Part shown: piece after piece, positions 6,548 through 16,858 of the stretch
Layout: every line of letters starts with the position of its first letter
Position numbering within the stretch: position 1 is the stretch's first letter
Assembly (NCBI RefSeq): GCF_900631945.1
Contig: NZ_UZWE01000031.1
Span: 23,632-87,631 of the forward strand
Reading direction: 5' to 3'
Source: Paracoccus haematequi
GTDB taxonomy: Bacteria; Pseudomonadota; Alphaproteobacteria; Rhodobacterales; Rhodobacteraceae
DNA length: 64,000 nucleotides
Position numbers and translations under genes: made by a program
Notes under the pieces: generated by a model
Seen by the model: the letters and a program-made list of their open reading frames with translations, nothing else
Databases searched by the model: none
Told to the model about the DNA's origin: nothing

Positions 6548-8406
6548 TTCTCTGCCTCCTGCCACCACAGCTCGGGCATGAAGCCCGGCCAATCTCCGTA
6601 AAGCGGCGTTGTCCCGGCAGGATACCGCAGGTCCGCGGCATGGGCCAGCCGCGAGACCGGCGAGAACCCGGCCGGTATCACGTAACGTCCCGCCGTCAGG
6701 ATTCGATCCAGCGCCTGGACGGCGGCAGTGAAGTCGGCATCCGTCCGCGACGCGACCATCGCGGCGATCACGGATTCGGCCGCAGGGCTTTTCATGCCCA
6801 TCCAGTTGCGGCTGCCCGGCTGGTCGGCGGCGGCGGATCCCCAGTACAGCATCTGTTCGTTGCCGGGCGACAGCGACAGCGCGCGTTCGTACCAGGTCAT
6901 GTCGAACTGGAATTCGTTGGTGCGCTGCACGAACTGCGCCGAATCCAGCAAGGTGATGCGCGCCTGCATCCCCAGGTTCCGCAGCGCCTGGACATAGATG
7001 TCGGCGATCTGCTGGGTTTCGGACGCCGTGCGCATCGCGGTGCCCGACTGGTTCAGCAGGATCTCGAACGCGAAGGGGCGGCCCTGGGCGTCGCGCAGGA
7101 CGCCGTCCTGAACGGTCCAGCCGGCATCGGACAACAGCGCGATGGCCCGGCGCAAGCCCGCCCGGTCAAGGGCGCGGTCCGATCCTTCGGGCAGGGCATA
7201 GCCTTCGAGTGTGCCAGGCGGCAGGTCGGCGGCAAAGGGCGCCAGCAGGTCGGCCACGCGGCCCGTGGCGGGGCCGGGCTGCATCGCCAAGCGGGAATTG
7301 GCGAAATAAGAGGTGATGCGCCGATCCTTGCCGCCGTTCAGCGTGTCGTTGATGAAGCGGAAGTTGAACGCCTCGATCATCGCCTGCCGGACGCGCCAGT
7401 CGGCGAACAGCGGATTGCGGGTGTTCATCACCAGACCCATGATCCCCGAGGGACGCCCGTTCGGGATTTCCGCCTTGACCGCATCGCCGCGCGCGATCAG
7501 CGGAAAGTGATAGTCGCGGTCCCATTTCAGCGCCGACAGTTCTCTCCAGACGGTGACCTCGCCTGCCTTGAACGCCTCGAACATGGCGTTCGCATCGCCG
7601 AAATAGTCATAGCGGATCACGTCCAGGTTGTTGCGCCCGCGATTGACCGCCAGATCCTTGCCCCAGTAATCGGGGTTGCGCCGGAAGGTGATCATGCGAC
7701 CCGGATCGACCCGATCCACCACATAGGGGCCGGACCCGATCGGCGCCTCCAACCCCGATGCGGCGAAATCCTTCCCCTCCCACTGGGCTTTCTTCAGGAC
7801 CGGGCGCAGGCCCATCAGCATCGCCAGTTCGCGGTCGTTCTCGGCGAAGGTGAAGCGAAGGCTGCGGTCGCCAGTCTGCTCCATCTTCGCGACTTTGGAC
7901 CAGGCGCCGTGATAGCGGGGGTGGCCCTGCGTTCCCAAAGTCTCGTAAGACCACATCACATCGGCAACGGTGACCGGCGAGCCGTCCGAGAACCGCGCCT
8001 CGGGGCGCAGCGTGAATTCGACCCAGGACCGATCCGGCGCGACCTCGACCGACTGCGCCAGAAGGCCGTAAAGGGTAAACGGCTCGTCCAGGGTGCGATA
8101 CATCAGGGTTTCGGTCACATGCACACCGATTGCCCATGCAGCATTGCCCTTGAGCACCCAGGGCTTGAGCGAGTCGAAGCCTCCCGGTTCGGCGAGGCGA
8201 ATCATCCCCCCCTGGGGCGCGTCGGGGTTGACATAGGGAAGGGCCGAAAATCCCTTCGGCAGAGCGGGTTCGCCATACATCGCAAGCCCGTGGAGAGGCT
8301 CGGCGCGGCTTGCCAGCGACATTGATGCAACACCCAGAAAAGCCCCGGAAATCAGGCACAAGGCGCGCATAAGCACGGATTTGTTAAGGTTTCTTAAGAT
8401 TCGCAT
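6544..8406 (-). CDS. Extracellular solute-binding protein, family 5 (YejA-like)
   Basis: About 620 residues. After a basic N-terminus, a signal peptide runs from the second Met (MRALCLISG, start 8370) to about SRAEP. The mature protein is a peptide/nickel-type binding protein: GGFDSLKPW, the long lobe with SDGSPVTVADVMWSY (typical family block), GSGPYVVDRVDPG, and RNPDYWGKDL. The opening YGEPALPKGFSALPYVNPDAPQGG resembles YejA-type proteins that bind oligopeptides. No permease or ATPase gene is adjacent, so it is an orphan subunit here. Either 8406 or 8370 could be the start; neither has a strong Shine-Dalgarno sequence. Confidence 0.9.
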   Translation of the reverse strand: MRILRNLNKSVLMRALCLISGAFLGVASMSLASRAEPLHGLAMYGEPALPKGFSALPYVNPDAPQGGMIRLAEPGGFDSLKPWVLKGNAAWAIGVHVTETLMYRTLDEPFTLYGLLAQSVEVAPDRSWVEFTLRPEARFSDGSPVTVADVMWSYETLGTQGHPRYHGAWSKVAKMEQTGDRSLRFTFAENDRELAMLMGLRPVLKKAQWEGKDFAASGLEAPIGSGPYVVDRVDPGRMITFRRNPDYWGKDLAVNRGRNNLDVIRYDYFGDANAMFEAFKAGEVTVWRELSALKWDRDYHFPLIARGDAVKAEIPNGRPSGIMGLVMNTRNPLFADWRVRQAMIEAFNFRFINDTLNGGKDRRITSYFANSRLAMQPGPATGRVADLLAPFAADLPPGTLEGYALPEGSDRALDRAGLRRAIALLSDAGWTVQDGVLRDAQGRPFAFEILLNQSGTAMRTASETQQIADIYVQALRNLGMQARITLLDSAQFVQRTNEFQFDMTWYERALSLSPGNEQMLYWGSAAADQPGSRNWMGMKSPAAESVIAAMVASRTDADFTAAVQALDRILTAGRYVIPAGFSPVSRLAHAADLRYPAGTTPLYGDWPGFMPELWWQEAEK

Positions 8407-8490
8407 CGCCCGACTGCCCGCTTTTCTTGTTTTCGATACAAATTCAACAAACTCGGGCGGGGATCGTCAATGGCGGGGCAAACTTCTTCG

Positions 8491-8519
8491 TTGGACTCTG
8501 ACATGCGTTGGCGTATAAA
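8491..8519 (+). promoter_or_regulatory. Sigma-70-type promoter
   Basis: TTGGAC (8491-8496) and TATAAA (8514-8519) are separated by exactly 17 bases. This is one of the best housekeeping-like promoters in the window. It points into the putative small RNA at 8526-8600 and, beyond it, bdhA. Confidence 0.65.
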
Positions 8520-8525
8520 TGGCTT

Positions 8526-8600
8526 ACTGCTCGATAGGTTTCTTGCCTGTATGAAACCTGCCTCATGACTTGCGCCCGCCTTGTGCGGGCGCTTTTTTTT
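8526..8600 (+). ncRNA. Putative small RNA or attenuated leader of bdhA
   Basis: About 75 nucleotides from the predicted start (7 bases after the -10 box) to the end of a T8 tract. It contains two hairpins: AGGTTTC (8536-8542) with GAAACCT (8553-8559), then the terminator stem. No open frame with a ribosome site is present. Because transcription would end 73 bases before bdhA, it can be a free-standing sRNA or a leader with conditional termination. It is not assigned to a known RNA family. Confidence 0.5.
8572..8600 (+). terminator. Intrinsic terminator
   Basis: GCGCCCGC (8572-8579) and GCGGGCGC (8585-8592) form a perfect 8-bp stem with a 5-base loop, directly followed by eight T residues (8593-8600). 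No plus-strand protein gene lies upstream of it, since the preceding gene is on the minus strand and starts at 8406. Confidence 0.85.
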
Positions 8601-8672
8601 CCTCATGCTGCACCCGCAAACGGCTTGGCACGCCTTGTCAGGCCCTTGAAGCGGTCAGTGAGGAGGGGCGCG

Positions 8673-9455
8673 ATGTTCCAAAAATTTCTAGGTGGTAAAA
8701 CCGCAATCGTGACGGGGTCTAACTCTGGAATCGGGCTGGGGGTGGCGCATCGTCTGGCAATGGCCGGGGCCGACATCGTCCTGAACAGCTTCACCGACCG
8801 GGACGAGGATCATGCCCTGGCCGAGTCCCTGGCCCGCGAACACGGTGTCGCCGTCCGCTATATCGGGGCCGACATGTCCAAGGGCGACGAATGCCGCGCG
8901 TTGATCGAACGGGCGGGGCGCTGCGACATCCTGGTCAACAACGCCGGCATCCAGCATGTCGCGCCGATCCCGGACTTCCCGGCCGAGAAATGGGACGCGA
9001 TCATCGCGATCAACCTGTCCTCGGCCTTCCACACCACGGCGGCCGCCCTGCCGCTGATGCGCGCCGCCGGATGGGGCCGGATCGTCAATATCGCATCGGC
9101 CCACGGCCTGACGGCAAGCGCCTTCAAGTCGGCCTATGTCGCGGCCAAGCACGGGATCATCGGGCTGTCCAAGGTGACGGCCCTGGAAACCGCGCGGGAA
9201 CCGATCACCTGCAACGCCGTCTGCCCCGGCTATGTCCTGACCCCGCTGGTCGAGGCGCAGATTCCCGACACCATGAAGGAATACGGCATGGACCGGGACG
9301 AGGTGATCCAGAAGGTGATGCTGGAACGCCAGCCGTCCAAGGAGTTCGTGACGGTGGAACAGTTGGGCGACACCACCGCCTTCCTGTGCAGCGACGCGGC
9401 CGCGCAGATCACCGGCACGACCATCAGCGTCGACGGCGGCTGGACCGCGATGTAA
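8673..9455 (+). CDS. bdhA: 3-hydroxybutyrate dehydrogenase
   Basis: A 260-residue short-chain dehydrogenase that interconverts 3-hydroxybutyrate and acetoacetate with NAD, in PHB and ketone-body turnover. The cofactor motif TGSNSGIG is near residue 14, NNAGIQHV near residue 89, catalytic Ser in IASAHGL, and the catalytic YVAAKHG near residue 152. The C-terminal pattern LERQPSKEFVTVEQLG and GTTISVDGGW is characteristic of BdhA rather than a general SDR. ATG at 8673 has GAGGAGGGG just upstream. No -10 box is obvious between the terminator at 8600 and the gene. Confidence 0.92.
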   Translation: MFQKFLGGKTAIVTGSNSGIGLGVAHRLAMAGADIVLNSFTDRDEDHALAESLAREHGVAVRYIGADMSKGDECRALIERAGRCDILVNNAGIQHVAPIPDFPAEKWDAIIAINLSSAFHTTAAALPLMRAAGWGRIVNIASAHGLTASAFKSAYVAAKHGIIGLSKVTALETAREPITCNAVCPGYVLTPLVEAQIPDTMKEYGMDRDEVIQKVMLERQPSKEFVTVEQLGDTTAFLCSDAAAQITGTTISVDGGWTAM

Positions 9456-9461
9456 CGGAAA

Positions 9462-9483
9462 CGCCGCCCGGTCGGGGGCGGCG
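9462..9483. terminator. Hairpin between convergent genes
   Basis: CGCCGCCC (9462-9469) pairs with GGGCGGCG (9476-9483) across a 6-base loop, just after the bdhA stop and before the stop of the convergent gene. No T-tract follows, so it may stabilise 3' ends rather than terminate on its own. Confidence 0.4.
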
Positions 9484-9491
9484 CTCACGGG

Positions 9492-9872
9492 TCAGGCCAG
9501 CGCGTCCTCGATGGCGCGCAGGTCGGAATTGGACAGGTTCTTGGTCACTTCCTTGCGCAGGCGGAATTGCAATTCCTTGTGATACCGCTTGCGCAGGACG
9601 CCCAAGGTCGAAGGGTCGGCGATCACCGCGATGTCGTCCACCTTGTGCTTCAGCACCATGGCATTCAGGTGGTCGGCCAGTTGCGCCGCGAACAGGTCTG
9701 GATCGTCGCCGGGCACCACATCGGGAATGGCATCGCCTGCCTTGGGCCTGTTGAGACTTGCCAGCGTAAGCTGTTCGGTCTCGGTCAGTTCCAGGCCATG
9801 CTTCGCCGTATTGCGGAACAACCTTGCGGAATGGCCGTCAGCCACGACAACCAGGGCGTTATGGGGCAGCAT
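9492..9872 (-). CDS. Host attachment family protein
   Basis: 126 residues matching the family named 'protein required for attachment to host cells' (Host_attach). It begins LPHNALVVVADGHSARLFRN, then has the nucleotide-release-factor-like middle FAAQLADHLNA and IAVIADPSTLGVLRKRY, and ends LSNSDLRAIEDAL. The fold is thought to be related to eRF1/baeRF domains. The family name comes from plant-associated bacteria and does not imply a phage or a pathogen here. Cytoplasmic, no signal peptide. Confidence 0.82.
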   Translation of the reverse strand: MLPHNALVVVADGHSARLFRNTAKHGLELTETEQLTLASLNRPKAGDAIPDVVPGDDPDLFAAQLADHLNAMVLKHKVDDIAVIADPSTLGVLRKRYHKELQFRLRKEVTKNLSNSDLRAIEDALA

Positions 9873-9917
9873 GTCAGTCTCCGTTTTGTGCTGCCGGTTA
9901 ACGCGCCTCTGCCGAGG

Positions 9918-11159
<1,242 letters not shown>

Positions 11160-11206
11160 TTATGCTGCCCGGTCAGGGACGGCAAGCGCGCCAGAAGGAT
11201 GGAACA

Positions 11207-11497
11207 ATGATCGAATCGGCTGAAACCCGTCTGCGCCGCCTGAAGATGCGCAGCTGGCGCAGGGGGATGAAGGAAATGGACCTGATCCTGGGCCATTTCG
11301 CCGACGGCCCCCTGGCGACGCTGGGCGCGGCGGACCTGGACGCCTACGAGGCCGTGCTGTCGGAAAACGACCAGGATCTGTATCTGTGGATCACCGCGCG
11401 GATCAATGGCGGTGCCGGGCGCGGTCCTGCCGGAATCGCGGCCATCCTGGACCGCATTGCCGACCATGCGGCGGATCGCCTGAAACCCATTCGCTAA
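11207..11497 (+). CDS. sdhE: Succinate dehydrogenase assembly factor 2 (SdhE)
   Basis: A 96-residue protein that helps attach FAD covalently to the succinate dehydrogenase flavoprotein. The signature MRSWRRGMKEMD (containing RGxxE) is at residues 15-26, followed by the short helical bundle with ENDQDLYLWI. ATG at 11207 has AAGGA about 8 bases upstream. The sdh genes are not in the window. Confidence 0.92.
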   Translation: MIESAETRLRRLKMRSWRRGMKEMDLILGHFADGPLATLGAADLDAYEAVLSENDQDLYLWITARINGGAGRGPAGIAAILDRIADHAADRLKPIR

Positions 11498-11522
11498 AAC
11501 TTTCTCTAATCTTCTGCGGAAG

Positions 11523-11560
11523 TTTTGCGGCATTAACTGAAGATTTTCATTTTTGCGGCA
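11523..11560. repeat. Direct repeat TTTTGCGGCA in front of the MarR gene
   Basis: The 10-mer TTTTGCGGCA occurs at 11523-11532 and 11551-11560, 28 bases start to start. Both copies lie in the AT-rich 74-base gap before the MarR-family gene. They are possible autoregulatory half-sites. Confidence 0.4.
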
Positions 11561-11571
11561 ATGATGCGGAC

Positions 11572-12126
11572 ATGACGAACAAATCAGGACCGCGAGCCGC
11601 CATGATTTCCCCCGCGCCGCGCGATATGCGCCCCCAGGCCGATGTTCAGGCCCTGCCGGATCTGGCAGATACGACAGAAGCCTATCTGGAATCCTTGCAG
11701 CTTCTGGAACGGCTGCACCGGCTGATGCTGGATCTGGTCAAGGACGAATTCGAACGGCTGGGTCGGAACGATCTGACTCCGGTCCAGGCGATGATCCTCT
11801 ATAACCTGGGCGGGGCAGAGGTGACGGCGGGCGAATTGCGGACCCGCGGCATGTATCAGGGATCGAATGTCAGCTATAACCTGAAGAAGCTGGTGACGAT
11901 GGGCTATGTCCATCACGAACGCTGCGACATGGATCGCCGTTCGGTGCGGGTCAAGCTGACCGAAGATGGCCAGGCGGTGCGCGACATGGTCCACCGCCTG
12001 TTCCTGCGCCACGCCGAAGGCCTTGCGATGTCCGGCGTGCTGGAAGACCCCCCTCTGGAACAGGTCAACCTGCAAAGCCGCCGGATCGAACGGTTCTGGC
12101 TGGAACAGATCCGCTACATCTACTGA
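11572..12126 (+). CDS. MarR family winged-helix transcriptional regulator
   Basis: 184 residues with a dimerising helical N-terminus (ESLQLLERLHRLMLDLVKDEF), a winged-helix core (LTPVQAMILYNLG, then TAGELRTRGMYQGSNVSYNLKKLV as recognition region), the wing with HHERCDMDRRSVRVKLT, and a C-terminal dimerisation helix. This resembles the LdtR-like branch of alphaproteobacterial MarR proteins. ATG at 11572 is chosen; an internal ATG at 11602 would remove a disordered segment. No target gene is adjacent on the divergent side, so autoregulation or a distant regulon is likely. Confidence 0.88.
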   Translation: MTNKSGPRAAMISPAPRDMRPQADVQALPDLADTTEAYLESLQLLERLHRLMLDLVKDEFERLGRNDLTPVQAMILYNLGGAEVTAGELRTRGMYQGSNVSYNLKKLVTMGYVHHERCDMDRRSVRVKLTEDGQAVRDMVHRLFLRHAEGLAMSGVLEDPPLEQVNLQSRRIERFWLEQIRYIY

Positions 12127-12138
12127 CCGGCGGCAGCC

Positions 12139-12567
12139 CTACCAGTGGCCGGTGTTTTCCATACTGGCCCAAGGCTCGGCCGGGGGCAGGGCATCGCCTT
12201 CCTGCAACAGTTCGATCGAGATGTTGTCCGGGCTGCGCACGAAGGCCATGTGTCCGTCGCGCGGCGGCCGGTTGATGATGACGCCTGCATCCATCAGCTT
12301 CTGGCACAGGTCATAGATATTGCCGACGCGATAGGCCAGATGGCCGAAATGGCGGCTGTCCGAGGGCAGGCCCTCGTCGCCGTCCCAGTTATAGGTCAAT
12401 TCGACCGGGCATTCCGGCTGGCCCGGCGGGGCCATGAAGACCAGGGTGAAGCGGCCCTTGTCGTTGTCGACGCGACGGGTTTCCTCAAGCCCCAGCAGCC
12501 TGAAGAATTCCATGGTCTTGTCCAGGTCGGCGACCCGGACCATGGTGTGCAGATAGCGGATGTTCAT
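12139..12567 (-). CDS. gloA: Lactoylglutathione lyase (glyoxalase I)
   Basis: A 142-residue enzyme converting the methylglyoxal-glutathione hemithioacetal to S-lactoylglutathione. Metal ligands can be read in order: His in YLHTMVRV (about residue 7), Glu in PVELTYNWD, His in HFGHLAYRV, and Glu in NISIELLQ. Arg/Asn glutathione-binding positions also fit. It is the last gene of a minus-strand series with folA, thyA and parE but separated by 21 bases, so it may be co-transcribed. Confidence 0.92.
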   Translation of the reverse strand: MNIRYLHTMVRVADLDKTMEFFRLLGLEETRRVDNDKGRFTLVFMAPPGQPECPVELTYNWDGDEGLPSDSRHFGHLAYRVGNIYDLCQKLMDAGVIINRPPRDGHMAFVRSPDNISIELLQEGDALPPAEPWASMENTGHW

Positions 12568-12588
12568 CGGGTATCCTCCGTTTTTGGG

Positions 12589-13068
12589 TCAGCGGCGGCG
12601 CAGGTATTCGAACAGGGTGCAGCGCGGGGCGTCGGCGCGCAGGCCTACGGACCCAAGGCAGTCCCATTGGTCCAGGTCGAAGGCGGGGAAAAACGCGTCT
12701 GCATCCGGCACCGCCAGGTCCACCTCGGTCAGCAGCAGCCGGTCGGCCAGCGGCAGCAGTGCCCGATAGATGCCCGCCCCGCCGATCCCATAGACCCGGC
12801 GATGGCCCGTGCGGTGGGCGTGATCGACTGCGGCCTCCGGTGTGGCGAAAACCTGTTCGGCCGTCGCCGGATCCGAGGAGATGACCAGGCTCAGGCGGTT
12901 CTTCAGCGGCTTGATCGGCAGGCTTTTCCAGGTCTTCCGGCCCATGACGACTGCCCCCCCGGTCGTCTCGCGCTGGAAGAAGGCCAGATCCTCGGGCGCG
13001 CGCCAGGGGATGTCATTGTCCTTGCCGATGGCGCCGTTGCGGTCGCGTGCTGCGATCAGGGTCAGCAT
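12589..13068 (-). CDS. folA: Dihydrofolate reductase
   Basis: A 159-residue enzyme regenerating tetrahydrofolate with NADPH. Conserved blocks: IAARDRNGAIGKDNDIPW at the N-terminus with the substrate-binding loop, AVVMGRKTWKSLP around residue 42, and YGIGGAGIYR for cofactor binding. It starts one base after the thyA stop, which is the classic thyA-folA pairing, since thymidylate synthase turns the folate into dihydrofolate. Confidence 0.95.
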   Translation of the reverse strand: MLTLIAARDRNGAIGKDNDIPWRAPEDLAFFQRETTGGAVVMGRKTWKSLPIKPLKNRLSLVISSDPATAEQVFATPEAAVDHAHRTGHRRVYGIGGAGIYRALLPLADRLLLTEVDLAVPDADAFFPAFDLDQWDCLGSVGLRADAPRCTLFEYLRRR

Positions 13069-13069
13069 C

Positions 13070-13903
<834 letters not shown>

Positions 13904-13904
13904 G

Positions 13905-15863
13905 TCAGACGTCCAGTTCTTCGGCGAAACGCGCGTTTTCCTGGATGTATTCGAAGCGCAGTTCCGGCTTCTTGCCCATCAGCCGTTCCACCAGATCGCC
14001 GGTTTCGCCGCCTTCGTCATCGTCGATGCTGACCCGGATCAGCTTGCGCGTCTTCGGGTTCATCGTCGTGTCCTTCAAGTCCTTGGCGTCCATCTCGCCC
14101 AAGCCCTTGAACCGCTGCACGTCGATCTTGCCGCGGCCGCCCAGGCCCTTGGCCAGCATCCGTTCCTTTTCCGCATCGTCGGCCACATAGACCCGATGCG
14201 CCCCCTGCGTCAGCCGATAGAGCGGCGGGCAGGCCAGATACAGGTGGCCCTTGTCGATCATCGGCCGCATCTGCGTGAAGAAGAACGTCATCAGCAGGCT
14301 GGCGATATGCGCCCCGTCCACATCGGCGTCGGTCATGATGATGACCTTGTCATAGCGCAGATCGTCGATCTTGAAGCGGGATCCCATATCGACGCCAAGG
14401 GCCTGGCACAGATTGCTGATTTCCTGGTTGGCCCCCATCTTGGTGGACGCCGCGCCCAGCACGTTGAGGATCTTGCCGCGCAGGGGCAGCAGGGCCTGGG
14501 TGGTGCGGTCGCGGGCCATCTTGGCCGATCCGCCCGCGCTGTCGCCTTCGACGATGAACAGTTCCGTTCCCTCGCGGCTGGTCGCGCTGCAATCCACCAG
14601 CTTGCCGGGCAGGCGCAGCTTTTTCGTGGCGGTCTTTCGCGCGGTTTCCTTTTCCTGCTTGCGGCGCAGACGCTCGTCGGCCCGCAGGATCAGGAAATCC
14701 AGGATCGCGCCCGCCGATTTCGTATCCGCCGCCAGCCAGGTGTCGAAATGATCGCGCACGGCGTTCTCGACCAGCCGGGCAGCCTCGGTCGTGGCCAGGC
14801 GGTCCTTGGTCTGGCCGACGAATTCCGGTTCCCGGATGAAGCAGGATACCAGGGCGCAGCCTCCGGTCAGCAGATCCTCGCGCGTGATGTTGGCGGCCTT
14901 CTTGTTGCTGATCCGCTCGCCATAGGCGCGCACGCCCTTCAGGATGGCGGCCCAGAAGCCCGCCTCGTGAGTGCCGCCTTCGGGGGTCGGGACGGTATTG
15001 CAATAGGACTGGATGAAGCCGTCGCGCACCGGCGTCCAGTTGATCGCCCAATCGACCTTACCCGGCGCGCCCTGGCGGCGGAAATCGACGCTGCCCGCGA
15101 AGGGGCGGTCCGCATAGGTGCTGGCGCCGGTCAGGGTTTCGGACAGATAGTCCGCCAGGCCGCCAGGGAAATGGAATGTGGCCTCGCGCGGGGTCTCGCC
15201 ATCGTCGATCTCCGATTTCCAGCGGATTTCGACGCCGCTGAACAGATAGGCCTTGGACTTCACCATCTTCAGCAGCCGCGCGGGCTTGAAGCGGTGATGG
15301 CCGAAGATCTCCTCGTCCGCGTGGAAGGTGACGGTGGTCCCGCGCCGGTTGGGGGCGGCGCCGATCTTCGCCACCGGCCCCTGCGGAATCCCGCGCGAGA
15401 ACCGCTGTTCGAACAGTTCCTTGTTGCGCGCGACCTGCACGATCATCACGTCCGACAGCGCGTTCACGACCGAGGCGCCGACGCCGTGCAGCCCGCCCGA
15501 GGTCTGGTATGCGTCGCCCGAGAACTTGCCCCCCGCGTGTAGCGTGCAGAGGATCACCTCGAGCGCGGACTTGCCGGGGAATTTCGGATGCGGGTCGATG
15601 GGGATGCCGCGGCCGTTGTCGCGCACGACCACGCTGTAGTCGGCCAGCAGTTCGACCTCGATCCGGGTGGCATGGCCCGCCACCGCCTCGTCCATCGAGT
15701 TGTCGAGGATTTCCGCCACCAGGTGATGCAGCGCGCGTTCGTCGGTGCCGCCGATATACATGCCGGGGCGCTTGCGGACCGGCTCCAGCCCCTCCAGCAC
15801 CTCGATCGAGGCGGCGGAATAGCTGTCTGTCGCGTCAACGGCGGAAAGAAGGTCGTCGGCCAT
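13905..15863 (-). CDS. parE: DNA topoisomerase IV subunit B
   Basis: 652 residues. GHKL ATPase domain: [10 protein letters not shown] near residue 52, [10 protein letters not shown], and [15 protein letters not shown] near residue 123. A transducer domain follows, then the TOPRIM region with [10 protein letters not shown] and ADVDGAHI for the metal and DNA-cleavage reaction. The shorter transducer and the sequence [11 protein letters not shown] near residue 94 favour ParE over GyrB. The partner ParA/ParC subunit gene is not in the window. First gene of the parE-thyA-folA run. Confidence 0.94.
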   Translation of the reverse strand: MADDLLSAVDATDSYSAASIEVLEGLEPVRKRPGMYIGGTDERALHHLVAEILDNSMDEAVAGHATRIEVELLADYSVVVRDNGRGIPIDPHPKFPGKSALEVILCTLHAGGKFSGDAYQTSGGLHGVGASVVNALSDVMIVQVARNKELFEQRFSRGIPQGPVAKIGAAPNRRGTTVTFHADEEIFGHHRFKPARLLKMVKSKAYLFSGVEIRWKSEIDDGETPREATFHFPGGLADYLSETLTGASTYADRPFAGSVDFRRQGAPGKVDWAINWTPVRDGFIQSYCNTVPTPEGGTHEAGFWAAILKGVRAYGERISNKKAANITREDLLTGGCALVSCFIREPEFVGQTKDRLATTEAARLVENAVRDHFDTWLAADTKSAGAILDFLILRADERLRRKQEKETARKTATKKLRLPGKLVDCSATSREGTELFIVEGDSAGGSAKMARDRTTQALLPLRGKILNVLGAASTKMGANQEISNLCQALGVDMGSRFKIDDLRYDKVIIMTDADVDGAHIASLLMTFFFTQMRPMIDKGHLYLACPPLYRLTQGAHRVYVADDAEKERMLAKGLGGRGKIDVQRFKGLGEMDAKDLKDTTMNPKTRKLIRVSIDDDEGGETGDLVERLMGKKPELRFEYIQENARFAEELDV

Positions 15864-16054
15864 CTGGGTCTGCTCTTGTTCTGGGTCGGGGAACTATCTC
15901 ATGCAAGCGCGGCCAAGGCCAGCCCGCCGGATCATGCCCGCCGGAGCCTTCAGGAACCCTATGCGGTTCGCGCGATTCGTCATCGTGCAGATGTGATGGG
16001 TCGGCAGGCGGGTCATGTCATTCTTTTATGCGTATAGGATTGCCTGTCCCTGCC
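15864..16054. other. Intergenic region between the GST and parE genes
   Basis: 191 bases without a supported gene. Contains an AT-rich patch around 16018-16040 that may be part of a minus-strand promoter for parE, and an inverted GTTC-N9-GAAC at 15878-15894. No terminator for the upstream gst gene is evident. Confidence 0.4.
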
Positions 16055-16714
16055 TCACTCCGGTTCGGCGAGGCGTTCCTCCCACATCCTGCGGAAGGCA
16101 GGACGGGACTGGCATTCCTCAAGCCAGGCCATCGTCGCCGGGAATTGGCCCATCAACTCTGCATAGCCTTGGGCATAGCGCAGGATTTCGGCCAGATTGA
16201 TGTCGGCCACGGTGAAGCGGCCGCCGACCAGATGGGCGTGGGTGGCAAGATGCGCCTCGACGACCTTCAGCGGGCGGATCAGGCGTTCGGCCGCATTGGC
16301 GACATGGGCCTGATCCTCGCCCGCCTGCAGGCGCGACGGGGCGTGCAGGAACAGGATCGTCAGCGCATCGGGTTCGATGGCGGTCGCGGCGTAGAAGCTC
16401 CACTGCATCATCAGGGCGTCTTCGGACAAGTCGGCGGGGCCGAGATCGCCGCCGTACTTGCGCGCCAGATACAGCGTGGCGGCCAGGGATTCGCTCAGGG
16501 TCAGGCCGTCATCCTCGATCACCGGAATGGTCCCGGCGGGCGACAGCGCCAGGAAGGACGGCGAATGGGTGTTCAACGGCGCGTCCGGCGCGTCGGGATC
16601 GGCCAGGCGATAGGCCTGGATCACCGGGTTCTGGCGGAACTCCAGCCCGATTTCGTGGCACAGCCAGACGATGCGCGAGGCACGCGAACGGGTGACGCCG
16701 TGGATGGTCAGCAT
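16055..16714 (-). CDS. Glutathione S-transferase family protein
   Basis: 219 residues. A thioredoxin-like N-terminal domain has the glutathione-contact segment GVTRSRASRIVW near residue 6 and the cis-Pro and binding block SPAGTIPVIEDDGLTLSES near residues 58-76. An all-helical C-terminal domain has FTVADINLAEIL. Cytoplasmic detoxification enzyme; substrate unknown. Divergent from the ppk2 gene, with a 144-base gap that holds the Pho-box-like site. Confidence 0.9.
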   Translation of the reverse strand: MLTIHGVTRSRASRIVWLCHEIGLEFRQNPVIQAYRLADPDAPDAPLNTHSPSFLALSPAGTIPVIEDDGLTLSESLAATLYLARKYGGDLGPADLSEDALMMQWSFYAATAIEPDALTILFLHAPSRLQAGEDQAHVANAAERLIRPLKVVEAHLATHAHLVGGRFTVADINLAEILRYAQGYAELMGQFPATMAWLEECQSRPAFRRMWEERLAEPE

Positions 16715-16809
16715 GAAAGGCTCCTTCGTCGGGGGTGCAGGTTACGTCAGCAAAAGATCGCCGGAAAGCACGATGATTTGATCCTGCGCAAGGCGGGCGA
16801 TCGGCATCC

Positions 16810-16827
16810 GTGACAGAATCGTGACAT
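16810..16827 (-). promoter_or_regulatory. Pho-box-like site (PhoB)
   Basis: Read on the minus strand it is ATGTCAC, four bases GATT, CTGTCAC: two 7-mers spaced 4 bases apart, as in the Pho box CTGTCAT-N4-CTGTCAY. The second half-site is perfect; the first has two changes. It lies 32 bases before the ppk2 ATG, but in reversed orientation relative to that gene. Confidence 0.45.
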
Positions 16828-16858
16828 CCCGCCAAGAGGCTTTGCGAAAGGACGATCC

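Noticed and set aside
8622..8640. Sigma-54-like TTGGCACGCCTTGTCA before bdhA
   Set aside because: The GG element is good but the GC expected 10 bases downstream is CA, so it does not meet the -24/-12 rule.
9492..9872. Phage or symbiosis island suggested by a host attachment gene
   Set aside because: The family is widespread in free-living alphaproteobacteria, and no integrase, phage or transfer gene is nearby.
15878..15894. Second SOS box upstream of parE
   Set aside because: It is GTTC-N9-GAAC, inverted and with wrong spacing, whereas the alphaproteobacterial box is a direct GTTC-N7-GTTC.
16778..16791. Possible FNR site TTGAT-CCTG-CGCAA before ppk2
   Set aside because: The second half matches only three of five bases (CGCAA for ATCAA); too weak beside the clear site at 17892.
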